DNA from: an uncultured Collinsella sp.
GTDB taxonomy: Bacteria; Actinomycetota; Coriobacteriia; Coriobacteriales; Coriobacteriaceae
DNA length: 26,320 nucleotides
Direction: 5' to 3'
NCBI GenBank assembly: GCA_905194675.1
Contig: CAJJTG010000030.1
Coordinates: 1 to 26,320, forward strand
The notes under the pieces are model-generated. The model did not search any database and was not told where the DNA came from. It worked only from the letters and a program-made list of their open reading frames with translations. The position numbers and the translations under genes were made by a program. This document shows, piece after piece, positions 1-8,970 of this stretch; the first letter of the stretch is position 1; each line of letters begins with the position of its first letter.

Positions 1-128
1 GGTCGATCGCGAGTTCCGCACGAGCCGGAGAGCACTTAATGTGCTCTCCGTGCGAGTCAGGACTGTCCGAGCAGGCGACCTTATATGTCTGCCGCCCGGC
101 GGCGGGGCTCCTCGCCAGTCCCCCTCAG
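1..128. other. Structured non-coding region at the left edge
   Basis: No gene is supported here. A clear stem-loop is visible: GGAGAGCAC at 27-35 pairs with GTGCTCTCC at 41-49 around the loop TTAAT. It is extended by CGCAC at 17-21 pairing with GTGCG at 50-54, with a five-base bulge on the 5' side. GGTCG at 1-5 can also pair with CGACC near 76-80, enclosing the whole structure. A GC-rich second stem lies between about 90 and 120, just past the stop of the DUF711 gene. No T-run follows on either strand, so a simple intrinsic terminator is not obvious. It may be part of a structured RNA whose remainder lies outside the window, or a 3'-UTR structure. Confidence 0.35.
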
Positions 129-1493
129 CTAGTTCTTCAGCGAGTTCAGCGGCGCCGGGAAGCGTCCACCGCGATGGGCAAGCACGGTGCCGGCGTTGGG
201 GTTCACCGGCATGATGGGTGCACGGCCAAACAGGCCGCCGTACTCGACGCAGTCGCCCACGCCCTTGCCGATGGCGGGGATCACGCGCACGGCCGTGGTC
301 TTGTTGTTGATGACGCCGATGGCCATCTCGTCGGCGATGATGCCGGCGATGGTCTCGACCGGGGTGTCGCCGGGGATGGCGATCATGTCCAGGCCAACGG
401 AGCACACGCAGGTCATGGCCTCAAGCTTCTCGAGCGAAAGCGCGCCGGCCTCGACGGCGGCGATCATGCCGGCGTCCTCGGACACGGGGATGAAAGCGCC
501 CGAGAGACCGCCCACGCTGGAGCTGGCCATGACGCCGCCCTTCTTGACGGCATCGTTGAGCATGGCGAGCGCGCAGGTCGTGCCCGGGCCACCGCAGGTG
601 CCCACGCCGATGATCTCGAGGATGCGGGCAACGGAATCGCCGATGGCAGGCGTGGGAGCCAGCGACAGGTCGACAATGCCCTTCTCGACACCCAGACGAT
701 GGGCGGCCTCGCGGCTCATGAGCTCGCCGGCACGGGTGATCTTAAAGGCGGTCTGCTTAATCTTCTCGGCGACTTCCATCATCGATGCGGAATCGGGCAG
801 CGTCTCCAGGGCTGCGGCCATAACGCCGGGGCCCGAGACGCCTACGTTGATGACGGCGTCGGCCTCGCCACCGCCGTGGACGGCGCCCGCCATAAACGGG
901 GAGTCCTCGACCATGTTGGCAAAGCAGACAAACTTGGAAGCGCCGACGGAATCCTGGTCGGCCGTGAGTTTAGCGGCATCGATGATGGTCTGGGCGGCCA
1001 TGAGCACGGCATCCATGTTGATACCGGCGCGCAGGCTGGCGACGTTGACGCTGGAGCAGACGCGGCTCGTGGTGGCGAGCGCCTGGGGGATGGACTGGAT
1101 GACGCGGCGGTCGGCGTCGCCGATGCCCTTCTGGACGAGCGCGGAGAAGCCGCCCAGGTAATCGATGCCGAGCGTCTCGGCCGCGCGGTCGAGGGCGTGC
1201 GCGATGGGGGTGAGGTCCTCATCCTTGCAGCACGCGGCGATCTGGGCCACCGGGGTGACGGAAACGCGCTTGTTGACGATGGGGATACCGTACTCGCGCT
1301 CGAGGTTCTCGGCGGTCTCGACCAGATGCTCAGCCGTGTGCGTCACGTGGTCGTAGATCTTCGTGCACATGCGGTCGAGGTTCTCGTCACCGCAACCCAT
1401 GAGCGAAACACCCATGGTGATGGTCCTGATGTCGAGGTTCTGCTCCTCAACCATGCCGCGGGTTTCCGCGATTTCTGCGGGCGTGATCGCCAT
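129..1493 (-). CDS. PFL family protein (DUF711 / UPF0210)
   Basis: This encodes a 454-residue protein of the DUF711/UPF0210 family, called 'PFL family' for distant resemblance to pyruvate formate-lyase folds; no biochemical function is established. Family hallmarks visible are the N-terminal stretch NLDIRTITMGVSL, the segment GGFSALVQKG, the glycine-rich GVGTCGGPGTTCA, and the C-terminal GRAPIMPVN. Length is normal for the family. I chose the ATG at 1493 because AGGAG lies seven bases upstream and family members start just before the EIxETxxMxxxxNLDIRT block; the upstream in-frame codons have no such site. It lies downstream of metH on the same strand after about 108 bases that contain a hairpin, so it may be a last operon gene or separately expressed. 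In many bacteria the family is found next to a small ACT-domain protein; none is visible here. Confidence 0.9.
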   Translation of the reverse strand: MAITPAEIAETRGMVEEQNLDIRTITMGVSLMGCGDENLDRMCTKIYDHVTHTAEHLVETAENLEREYGIPIVNKRVSVTPVAQIAACCKDEDLTPIAHALDRAAETLGIDYLGGFSALVQKGIGDADRRVIQSIPQALATTSRVCSSVNVASLRAGINMDAVLMAAQTIIDAAKLTADQDSVGASKFVCFANMVEDSPFMAGAVHGGGEADAVINVGVSGPGVMAAALETLPDSASMMEVAEKIKQTAFKITRAGELMSREAAHRLGVEKGIVDLSLAPTPAIGDSVARILEIIGVGTCGGPGTTCALAMLNDAVKKGGVMASSSVGGLSGAFIPVSEDAGMIAAVEAGALSLEKLEAMTCVCSVGLDMIAIPGDTPVETIAGIIADEMAIGVINNKTTAVRVIPAIGKGVGDCVEYGGLFGRAPIMPVNPNAGTVLAHRGGRFPAPLNSLKN

Positions 1494-1538
1494 CCTTGCG
1501 CTCCTATCTGCCAAAACGAGCATAGTCTTTTCTATTCT

Positions 1539-1576
1539 AACGTGCCGCACGTGCCAAGTGGCGCATGCGGCACGTT
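1539..1576. repeat. 11-bp inverted repeat between metH and the DUF711 gene
   Basis: AACGTGCCGCA at 1539-1549 is perfectly repeated in inverse at 1566-1576, with a 16-base loop that can itself form a short GCC/GGC stem. In minus-strand RNA the stem follows the metH stop by about 25 bases. It is followed by TTAGAATAG rather than a U-run, so it is at best a weak terminator. It could be a processing or attenuation hairpin that lowers expression of the DUF711 gene, or a protein-binding site. Confidence 0.5.
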
Positions 1577-1601
1577 TTGGTGCTCGGTTGTTTCCGTTGT
1601 G

Positions 1602-4160
1602 TTACTGCCCAAAGACCTCTTCGGCGATACGAGCGCTTTCGGCGGCGTCCTTGGCGTAGTAGTCCGCGCCGATCTGCTTGGCGTATTCGGGGGTGAGCAC
1701 GGCGCCGCCTACGATGATCTTGACGCCCGGAACCTCGGCATGGAGCAACTTGATGGTCTCTTCCATGGCGACGACCGTGGTGGTCATAAGCGCCGAGAGG
1801 CCGACGAGCTTGATGTCACGCTCCCGCACGGTCTTGAGCACCTCTTGCGGGTCGACGTCGCGGCCTAGGTCAAAGACGGTATAGCCGTAGTTATCGAGCA
1901 GCATCTTGACGATGTTCTTACCGATGTCGTGGATGTCGCCCTTGACGGTGGCCACGCAGATCTTGCCCTTGTCGGCGATCTCGCCGGCGGGCATCAGGCG
2001 CTTGATGGTGTCGAAGCCCACGCGTGCGGCTTCGGCCGAGGCCATAAGCTGCGGCAAGAAGAACTTGCCCTGGTCAAAGAGGACGCCAACCTCGTCGAGG
2101 GCGGGGATAAAGTGATTGTTGATGAGGTCCATGGCGTCGTGGTCTGCCAGCAGACGCTCGGTCTCGGCAGCGATCTCGCCTTTGCGGCCCGAGACGACCA
2201 TGCGACGAATCGGGTCGTCGTTGCCGTCGGTGCCGTCGGTGCCGGCAGCGGGCACGGTGTCGGTCGATGCGGCCTGAGCTGCTGCCGGGTTGGCGGCGAT
2301 CTTATACGGATCGGTCCAGCCGGCATAGCGCTCGATGTATCCGGTCGAGCCCTCGTCCTCAACGCTCAGGACGCGATAGCTGTAGACGGTATCCATAAAG
2401 CGCTTGGAGCCCGGGTTCATGATGGGGGCGTCCAGACCCGCGCCAAAAGCGGCGGCCAAAAAGACCGAACCCAGCAGCGGGCGAGCGGGCAGGCCAAAGC
2501 TGATGTTCGACACGCCGAGCGCGCATTTGACGCCCAGGCGCTCCTTGCACAGGGACATGGCGCGCAGGATCTGCTCGGCCTGGCGTTGATTGGTCGAGGC
2601 GGTCATGACCAGGCAGTCGATGAGGATGCGGTCCGGGCCAATGCCGTAGCGGGCGGCCTCGGCCACGATGCGCTCGGCGATGGCGAAGCGGGCCTCGGCG
2701 GTATCGGGGATGCCGCCTTCGTCGAGCGTAAGGCCGACGACGTTGGTGCCGTAGTGGGCAACCAACGGAAAGATCTCATCCATGATCTGCTGCTTGCCAT
2801 TGACCGAGTTGATGATGGGCTTGCCGGCGTAGCGGCGCACGGCGGCTTCGACGGCTGCGGGGTCGGTGGAGTCGATCTGCAACGGCAGCAGCGTGGAACC
2901 CTGGAGCTGCTCGGTGGCCTGTTGGATAATCTTGACCTCGTCGATCTCGGGCAGGCCCACGTTGACGTCCAGGATGTCGGCGCCCTGCTCCTGCTGGCTG
3001 ATGCCCTGGCTCACCACGTAGTCCAGATCGCCGTCGCGCAGGGCCTGCTGCAGGCGCTTTTTGCCGGTGGGATTGATGCGCTCGCCGATGACGGCAATCT
3101 TGTGGCCGTCGCAGGGAAGGTCCACCACAGTCTGGGCACTTGTGACCGACATGCTGGGCTTGCGGTGGCGCGGACTGGGCGTGTGGTTATCGATAAGCGT
3201 GCGCAAGGCGGCCATGTGCGCCGGCGTGGTGCCGCAGCAGCCGCCCACGACGCTCACGCCGTCCTCAATCATGCCGGCGACGGCTTTGGCGTATTCGGGG
3301 GCCTGGATGTCAAAGACGGTATTACCGTCGTCGTCCACGTGGGGCAGTCCCGCATTGGCCTGCACCATAACGGGTTTGTCCGTAACGGTGAGCATACGTG
3401 CGGCGAGCCCTCGGAGCTCGGCCGGTCCCTGGCTGCAGTTGATGCCCAAAACGTCGGCGCCGATGGCGTCGAGCGTGATGGCGGCCACCTCGGGACTCGT
3501 GCCCAGGAACGTGCGACCGTCTTCCTCAAAGGTCATGGTGGCAAAGACGGGCAGGTCGGAGTTCTCTCGGCAGGCGAGGACGGCCGCCTTGATCTCGGCA
3601 AGGTCGGTCATGGTCTCGATAATAAAGAGGTCCACGCCCGCATCGACGCCGGCGCGCACTTCCTCGGCAAAGAGGTCGTAGGCCTCGTCAAAGCTGAGGG
3701 TGCCCAGGGGGCGCAGCAGGGCGCCGATGGGGCCGATGTCGCCGGCGACGTAGTGGGCGCCGGCCGCGCTGGCGCAAGAGACCGCGGCGGCAAAGACATC
3801 TGCCACGGTGGCGGCGCCATCGAGCTTGTGCGCGTTGGCGCCAAAGGTGTTGGCGGTGATCACATCGCAGCCGGCCTCGACGTACTGACGCTGGATGTCG
3901 GTGATGACCTGAGGCTCCTCAAAGTTGAGCAGCTCGGGCAGGGCGCCTGCCTTCATGCCGGCGGCCTGCAGCATGGTGCCCATGCCGCCGTCGAACAGCA
4001 GGTGCCCCGTGCCCTCGATGGCAGCGCGCAGGCGATCGTCCTTAATGCGAAGGTCGTCGATTGTGCGCGTCTTGTACGTGGCGCCATTGCGGCGTGCGGC
4101 ATCAACGGGCGCCGCCAGCGCGGCACCGTCCAGATCATGAGTGATAAGCGGAGTAAACAT
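1602..4160 (-). CDS. metH: Cobalamin-dependent methionine synthase lacking the C-terminal reactivation domain
   Basis: This 852-residue enzyme transfers a methyl group from 5-methyl-THF to homocysteine through cobalamin. Domains in order: homocysteine-binding barrel (about 40-325) with zinc-ligand cysteines in INCSQGP (C242) and GGCCGTTP (C308, C309); pterin-binding barrel (about 350-610) beginning near GERINPTG; a low-complexity Ala/Thr/Gly/Asp linker (about 620-650); the B12 cap helices (about 650-725); and a Rossmann B12 domain (about 730-850) with the DxHxxG motif in GDIHDIGKN (D742, H744, G747), H744 being the cobalt ligand. It stops there, whereas the E. coli enzyme (about 1,227 residues) continues into an AdoMet-dependent reactivation domain. 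That domain is encoded by the adjacent upstream gene. I chose the ATG at 4160 over a TTG one codon earlier because AGGAG is seven bases upstream. The roughly 40-residue N-terminal extension before the first barrel is unusual. Confidence 0.96.
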   Translation of the reverse strand: MFTPLITHDLDGAALAAPVDAARRNGATYKTRTIDDLRIKDDRLRAAIEGTGHLLFDGGMGTMLQAAGMKAGALPELLNFEEPQVITDIQRQYVEAGCDVITANTFGANAHKLDGAATVADVFAAAVSCASAAGAHYVAGDIGPIGALLRPLGTLSFDEAYDLFAEEVRAGVDAGVDLFIIETMTDLAEIKAAVLACRENSDLPVFATMTFEEDGRTFLGTSPEVAAITLDAIGADVLGINCSQGPAELRGLAARMLTVTDKPVMVQANAGLPHVDDDGNTVFDIQAPEYAKAVAGMIEDGVSVVGGCCGTTPAHMAALRTLIDNHTPSPRHRKPSMSVTSAQTVVDLPCDGHKIAVIGERINPTGKKRLQQALRDGDLDYVVSQGISQQEQGADILDVNVGLPEIDEVKIIQQATEQLQGSTLLPLQIDSTDPAAVEAAVRRYAGKPIINSVNGKQQIMDEIFPLVAHYGTNVVGLTLDEGGIPDTAEARFAIAERIVAEAARYGIGPDRILIDCLVMTASTNQRQAEQILRAMSLCKERLGVKCALGVSNISFGLPARPLLGSVFLAAAFGAGLDAPIMNPGSKRFMDTVYSYRVLSVEDEGSTGYIERYAGWTDPYKIAANPAAAQAASTDTVPAAGTDGTDGNDDPIRRMVVSGRKGEIAAETERLLADHDAMDLINNHFIPALDEVGVLFDQGKFFLPQLMASAEAARVGFDTIKRLMPAGEIADKGKICVATVKGDIHDIGKNIVKMLLDNYGYTVFDLGRDVDPQEVLKTVRERDIKLVGLSALMTTTVVAMEETIKLLHAEVPGVKIIVGGAVLTPEYAKQIGADYYAKDAAESARIAEEVFGQ

Positions 4161-4170
4161 CAATGAGCTC

Positions 4171-4959
4171 CTAATGGCTGGAATAGCAGGTGGTGTGGGC
4201 GGCGCGGAAGCGACAGTGCTCGCGCATGCGGCAGATATTGCAGGTGGGGCGGCTCTGGGCGTCGTGGACCTCGCCGTCGAACAGACCGATCACCGCGGTC
4301 ACGCTCTTGGTGGGCATGAGCAGGCTGGTGGGCGTGACGGTAAGCCCGATGAGCCGCGTGGCGTTGAGCGCGTCCACGATTGAGCGCTGTGCCGTAAGCG
4401 GGCAGTCGCCGTAGCCGGGACTGAAGCGCCAGTTACCGGCGAGTCCGTGTGCGGCGGCCGCAGCCTTAACCTGCTGGTCCATCTGCTCGACGGCGGCTTC
4501 TACATAGGCAGAGCATGCGGCGTCGAGCACGGCTCCCTCCAGGGGCTGCTGGGCTCCCGTGGTACGCAGGCGACGCTCGGCGTCCATGCCGAGAGTGCAT
4601 GCCATGAGCGCGGCAAATCGGGCGTCTTTGAGATGTCGATAGATATCGCGACCCCGCAGATCAACGTTGGCGCCGACCAAGCGGATGCAGGGCTCGCCCT
4701 GCTCGTCCACGCCCGTGGCATCGACGGCAAACACGCGTCGCACGCCACGGGGTTCAATGTCCAGCTCCAGACGCTCAACGACAAGCTCAATACGCTGCGA
4801 CAGCTCGGGCTCAATTTGCTGACCGCTGTAGCCCAGATAGCGCAGCATCTCGGCACGATCGACGCGGGGATGGTGGGCATCATCGATACGATAAAGCGCC
4901 GGCGACGCAAGGTCGGCCGGCACTTCGACAGCGGTTGTATCGATGTGCGGTTTTTCCAT
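4171..4959 (-). CDS. Stand-alone MetH reactivation protein (AdoMet activation domain)
   Basis: This 262-residue protein matches the reactivation domain that in long MetH enzymes remethylates oxidised cob(II)alamin using AdoMet. The diagnostic AdoMet-binding motif RFSPGYGDCPLTAQ lies near residues 178-191 and is followed by the conserved LTPTSLLMPTKSV-type segment. The C-terminus carries a cysteine cluster, CNICRMREHC, plus further cysteines, which could bind a metal or be redox active. It starts at ATG 4959, overlapping the metF stop by one base (TAATG). Its own stop overlaps the metH ribosome-binding region, so the two products are probably translationally coupled. Thermotoga maritima is a known precedent for MetH with a separate reactivation subunit. 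The function is well supported by motif and by exact complementation of the domain missing from the neighbouring MetH. Confidence 0.93.
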   Translation of the reverse strand: MEKPHIDTTAVEVPADLASPALYRIDDAHHPRVDRAEMLRYLGYSGQQIEPELSQRIELVVERLELDIEPRGVRRVFAVDATGVDEQGEPCIRLVGANVDLRGRDIYRHLKDARFAALMACTLGMDAERRLRTTGAQQPLEGAVLDAACSAYVEAAVEQMDQQVKAAAAAHGLAGNWRFSPGYGDCPLTAQRSIVDALNATRLIGLTVTPTSLLMPTKSVTAVIGLFDGEVHDAQSRPTCNICRMREHCRFRAAHTTCYSSH

Positions 4960-5831
4960 TACCCCAGGCGCTCCATAATGGTTGCGGCGATTGCAGGACG
5001 ATTCATAGTGTACAGGTGCAGACCGTCGGCGCCGTGCTCCTTAAGGTCGCAAAGCTGACGGGCGGCATAATCTACACCGGCTGCCTGCAGGCTCTCGGGG
5101 TCGTTCTCGTACTTGGCGAGAATCTTGATGACGGGGGAGGGCAGCGACGCGCCGCACATAAAGACCATGCGGCTGATTTGCGACTTGCCCATAAACGGCA
5201 TGATGCCCGCGGTAATGGGCACGGTGATACCTGCCTTGTTGGCAAGCTCGCGGAAACGGTAGAAGCACTCGTTGTCAAAGAAGAGCTGCGTCACAAAGAA
5301 GCTCGCGCCGGCGTCCTGTTTTTGCTTGAGGTATTCGACCGAAGCGTTGAGGTCCTCACAGGCAATGTGGCCCTCGGGGTAGGCCGCGGCGCCCACACAA
5401 AAGCCGGCGTCAACAAGCTCGGGGATGAGCTCGCGGGCGTAGGCGTAGTCCGAGGCGGGCTTGTCATCCTCGGTCGCGCCAGCGGGCAGATCACCGCGCA
5501 GGGCCAGGATGTTTTCTACGCCGGCGGAGCGGTATTCGTCGATCTTGGCGGCGATATCGGCGTGCGAGCGGCCCACGCAGGTGAGGTGCGCCACCGAGGG
5601 CGTATTGAATTCGCTCGTAATCATTTGCGCGATGGGGGCGGTGGTGGCGCCGTTGCCCGAGCCGCCGGCAGAGCAGGTGACCGAGACAAAGCTCGGCGAA
5701 AGCTTGCACAGATTGCCTGCCACCTCGCGAGCCGTGTTGAGGGTAAGCTCGCCCTTGGGCGGGAACATCTCAAACGAAACGGGTGCGGTGCCCTGGGATG
5801 CTGCCTGCTTAAAAACCTCGTCGACGCGCAT
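4959..5831 (-). CDS. metF: 5,10-methylenetetrahydrofolate reductase
   Basis: This 290-residue flavoprotein reduces 5,10-methylene-THF to 5-methyl-THF, the methyl donor for the MetH encoded downstream. It is a single (beta/alpha)8 barrel of bacterial MetF length. The catalytic glutamate lies in SFEMFPPK (E21). The strand ENILALRGDLP carries the conserved aspartate that contacts folate and flavin, and FFVTQLFFDN and GIMPF are further family signatures. I chose the ATG at 5831 because AAAGGAG lies six bases upstream; an in-frame upstream extension has no comparable site and would add residues unlike the family. It is first in the metF, reactivation protein, metH order. No SAM or cobalamin riboswitch consensus is recognisable in the leader. 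Confidence 0.97.
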   Translation of the reverse strand: MRVDEVFKQAASQGTAPVSFEMFPPKGELTLNTAREVAGNLCKLSPSFVSVTCSAGGSGNGATTAPIAQMITSEFNTPSVAHLTCVGRSHADIAAKIDEYRSAGVENILALRGDLPAGATEDDKPASDYAYARELIPELVDAGFCVGAAAYPEGHIACEDLNASVEYLKQKQDAGASFFVTQLFFDNECFYRFRELANKAGITVPITAGIMPFMGKSQISRMVFMCGASLPSPVIKILAKYENDPESLQAAGVDYAARQLCDLKEHGADGLHLYTMNRPAIAATIMERLG

Positions 5832-5970
5832 ATCGTGCTCCTTTAGATACGTAATAGTGTGATGTGTTGTAAGGATTCTACAGCACCACTGTGTCACGGT
5901 GGAGTTTCACTCGCTATTCGGGGATACCAATCAAAGATGCCTTGCTATCGACATTCCCTATAGCAGAGCG
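5832..5970 (-). promoter_or_regulatory. Leader and presumed promoter region of the metF operon
   Basis: This gene-free stretch must contain the minus-strand promoter for metF. A TAGAAT hexamer (plus-strand 5875-5880) is a plausible -10 box about 45 bases from the start codon, but no convincing -35 is spaced correctly. A short CCAC/GTGG inverted repeat at 5886-5902 lies just upstream of it and could be an operator. This is suggestive only. Confidence 0.3.
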
Positions 5971-6046
5971 GTCAATCTGGGATGGGGCTATAAAGACTGG
6001 TATCTGATGCGAAATACCAGTTAATAGAGCCCCATCCCAAATTGAC
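5971..6046. repeat. 76-base near-perfect hairpin in the metF/glnN divergent region
   Basis: A 19-base arm at 5971-5989 pairs with 6028-6046 with one C/T difference, which is G-U compatible on one strand. Inside it, after a six-by-six internal loop, ACTGGTAT at 5996-6003 pairs perfectly with ATACCAGT at 6014-6021 around a 10-base loop. Because the flanking genes diverge, a terminator is not needed here. A small structured RNA, a dispersed palindromic repeat of REP or MITE type, or a cis-regulatory cruciform are all possible. I cannot tell which from one copy. Confidence 0.8.
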
Positions 6047-6140
6047 TACCCTTAAACCATGGGGAGAGGTCTGCAATTTATACAGTTGATTGGCTGTTGA
6101 GGGCGGCAACGCCGCCGCGATGCGGTAACCTCATTGATTG

Positions 6141-6178
6141 GTTTCGTGACAGCAACATAACGGTAATGTTGCGGAAAC
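6141..6178 (+). promoter_or_regulatory. GlnR-box-like element upstream of glnN
   Basis: Four five-base sites with exact six-base spacing are present: GTTTC (6141), GCAAC (6152), GTAAT (6163) and GAAAC (6174). The actinobacterial GlnR box known from Streptomyces is GTnAC-n6-GAAAC repeated with a 22-base period. The four sites match at 4/5, 4/5, 4/5 and 5/5, counting n as a match. The element is about 80 bases upstream of the glutamine synthetase start, a sensible place for nitrogen control. The match was found by eye after the gene was known, so chance cannot be excluded. Confidence 0.4.
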
Positions 6179-6217
6179 ACGACGAGCCTAATCTATGACT
6201 CGTTCGTTAGTAATCAA

Positions 6218-6236
6218 CACCGCTTCTCACGCGGTG
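6218..6236 (+). promoter_or_regulatory. Small leader hairpin before the glnN start
   Basis: CACCGC at 6218-6223 and GCGGTG at 6231-6236 form a perfect six-base stem with a seven-base loop. It ends about 20 bases before the ATG and just before the ribosome binding site GAAGGGAG. It may stabilise the leader or modulate translation; it is too short to be certain. Confidence 0.35.
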
Positions 6237-6257
6237 CCGATACGAAGGGAGTTCCGT

Positions 6258-8345
<2,088 letters not shown>

Positions 8346-8374
8346 AACGTAACCGACATATCGTCACGGTATTG

Positions 8375-8413
8375 AGCCGGGGTCCGCATCGCGCGGGCCC
8401 CGGCTATTTGTTT
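8375..8413 (+). terminator. Intrinsic terminator of glnN
   Basis: AGCCGGGGTCC at 8375-8385 pairs with GGGCCCCGGCT at 8395-8405 with one G-U pair and a nine-base loop. It is followed by ATTTGTTT, starting 30 bases after the glnN stop. Confidence 0.85.
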
Positions 8414-8461
8414 GCGAAGGACGCTTTGGATCCCGCTTTGCAACTGATTCGCCCACGCAAT

Positions 8462-8696
8462 AAGGGGTCGTGGGCAAAAAACGTCAAATATGAGTACTGT
8501 CACAAGCCCTGTAGCATTATCTTTTTGCAAAATATGCAGTGTTACGCAACATATGTCCAAGTACTTAGCTGATAAATGCCTGCAATTCCTCCGCCATAGG
8601 ACGCCTTGTGTCCAAATCGCCTTCTGATGGCATGAAATCGCTGTTACTAAATTGGTAACAGTACTCATATTTGCTATTTTTTGTCCACGGGCCCTT
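8462..8696. repeat. 235-base element with 39-base terminal inverted repeats (MITE-like or paired repeat)
   Basis: The left end 8462-8500 and right end 8658-8696 are inverted copies with roughly seven differences over 39 bases. The core AAATATGAGTACTGT is identical in both. The interior (8501-8657) is AT-richer than the surrounding genes and carries no convincing ORF. No target-site duplication is obvious at the edges. The two arms could be ends of one miniature mobile element or two copies of a dispersed repeat placed tail to tail. I recall similar sequence around genes in Collinsella genomes, but this is from memory and unverified. Confidence 0.65.
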
Positions 8697-8718
8697 GGAT
8701 GACAGTGTGATTTTATGC

Positions 8719-8746
8719 CTTCGGGGTTCGAATCCCGGCGTTGGAG
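8719..8746 (+). pseudogene. Possible tRNA 3'-end remnant (T-arm plus acceptor strand)
   Basis: The sequence CGGGG-TTCGAAT-CCCGG has the form of a T-arm with the invariant TTCGAAT loop, four of five stem pairs intact. It is followed by an acceptor-like CGTTGGAG. No matching 5' half, D-arm or anticodon arm precedes it, and no CCA follows. It could be the leftover of a tRNA gene disrupted by the adjacent inverted-repeat element, or an attachment-site scar. Chance is possible. Confidence 0.35.
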
Positions 8747-8748
8747 AA

Positions 8749-8783
8749 GAAAAAAGCCCGTCACCACAAGGGTAACGGGCTTT
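8749..8783 (-). terminator. Intrinsic terminator of the tRNA-Glu gene
   Basis: AAAGCCCGT at 8753-8761 pairs with ACGGGCTTT at 8775-8783. In minus-strand RNA the stem is followed by a run of six U residues (plus-strand A-run 8749-8755). It lies just beyond the 3' end of the tRNA. Confidence 0.8.
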
Positions 8784-8793
8784 GCATTTCAAA

Positions 8794-8870
8794 TGGTGCC
8801 CCCAGCGGGATTCGAACCCGCGATATCCACCTTGAAAGGGTGGCGTCCTTGGCCGCTAGACGATGGGGAC
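8794..8870 (-). tRNA. tRNA-Glu (anticodon UUC)
   Basis: On the minus strand the acceptor GTCCCCA pairs with TGGGGGC, followed by discriminator A and an encoded CCA (77 bases including CCA). The D-arm region contains TCTAGCGGCCAAGGA. The anticodon stem CCACC/GGTGG closes the loop CTTTCAA, giving anticodon TTC. The T-arm is GCGGG-TTCGAAT-CCCGC. All arms fold normally, and the identity follows from the anticodon and the typical tRNA-Glu body. Confidence 0.95.
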
Positions 8871-8880
8871 AGCGGGAAAG

Positions 8881-8886
8881 AGTATA
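8881..8886 (-). promoter_or_regulatory. -10 box for tRNA-Glu
   Basis: On the minus strand TATACT lies 10 bases before the mature 5' end of the tRNA. No strong -35 hexamer is visible at 17 bases. The position is right for a short 5' leader. Confidence 0.5.
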
Positions 8887-8926
8887 GCAGACTTTTTTGC
8901 CGGCGCGTATATCGTTGGCAAACTGG

Positions 8927-8963
8927 AAAACCACCACAAAGGTGCCTGTCTCCTTTGTGGTGG
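8927..8963 (-). terminator. Intrinsic terminator of the murT-gatD gene
   Basis: CCACCACAAAGG at 8931-8942 and CCTTTGTGGTGG at 8952-8963 form a perfect 12-base stem with a nine-base loop. In minus-strand RNA it starts eight bases after the stop codon and is followed by UUUUCCAGUUU. Confidence 0.85.
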
Positions 8964-8970
8964 TGGGGCG

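Noticed and set aside
1..80. SRP (4.5S) RNA
   Set aside because: GTCAGG and GAGCAG are present, but the GNRA-type tetraloop and the stem between them do not fit, and the flanking arms do not pair as required.
39..1868. 609-residue plus-strand open frame across the DUF711 and metH region
   Set aside because: Shadow frame of high-GC genes on the other strand; composition is His/Asp/Gly/Ala-rich, and there is no ribosome binding site or family signature.
1929..4166. 745-residue plus-strand open frame opposite metH
   Set aside because: Antisense shadow of a confidently identified metH; low-complexity Gly/Val/Asp/His composition.
5832..6194. SAM or cobalamin riboswitch in the metF leader
   Set aside because: I looked for the conserved core motifs on the minus strand and did not find them; the large hairpin does not match either class.
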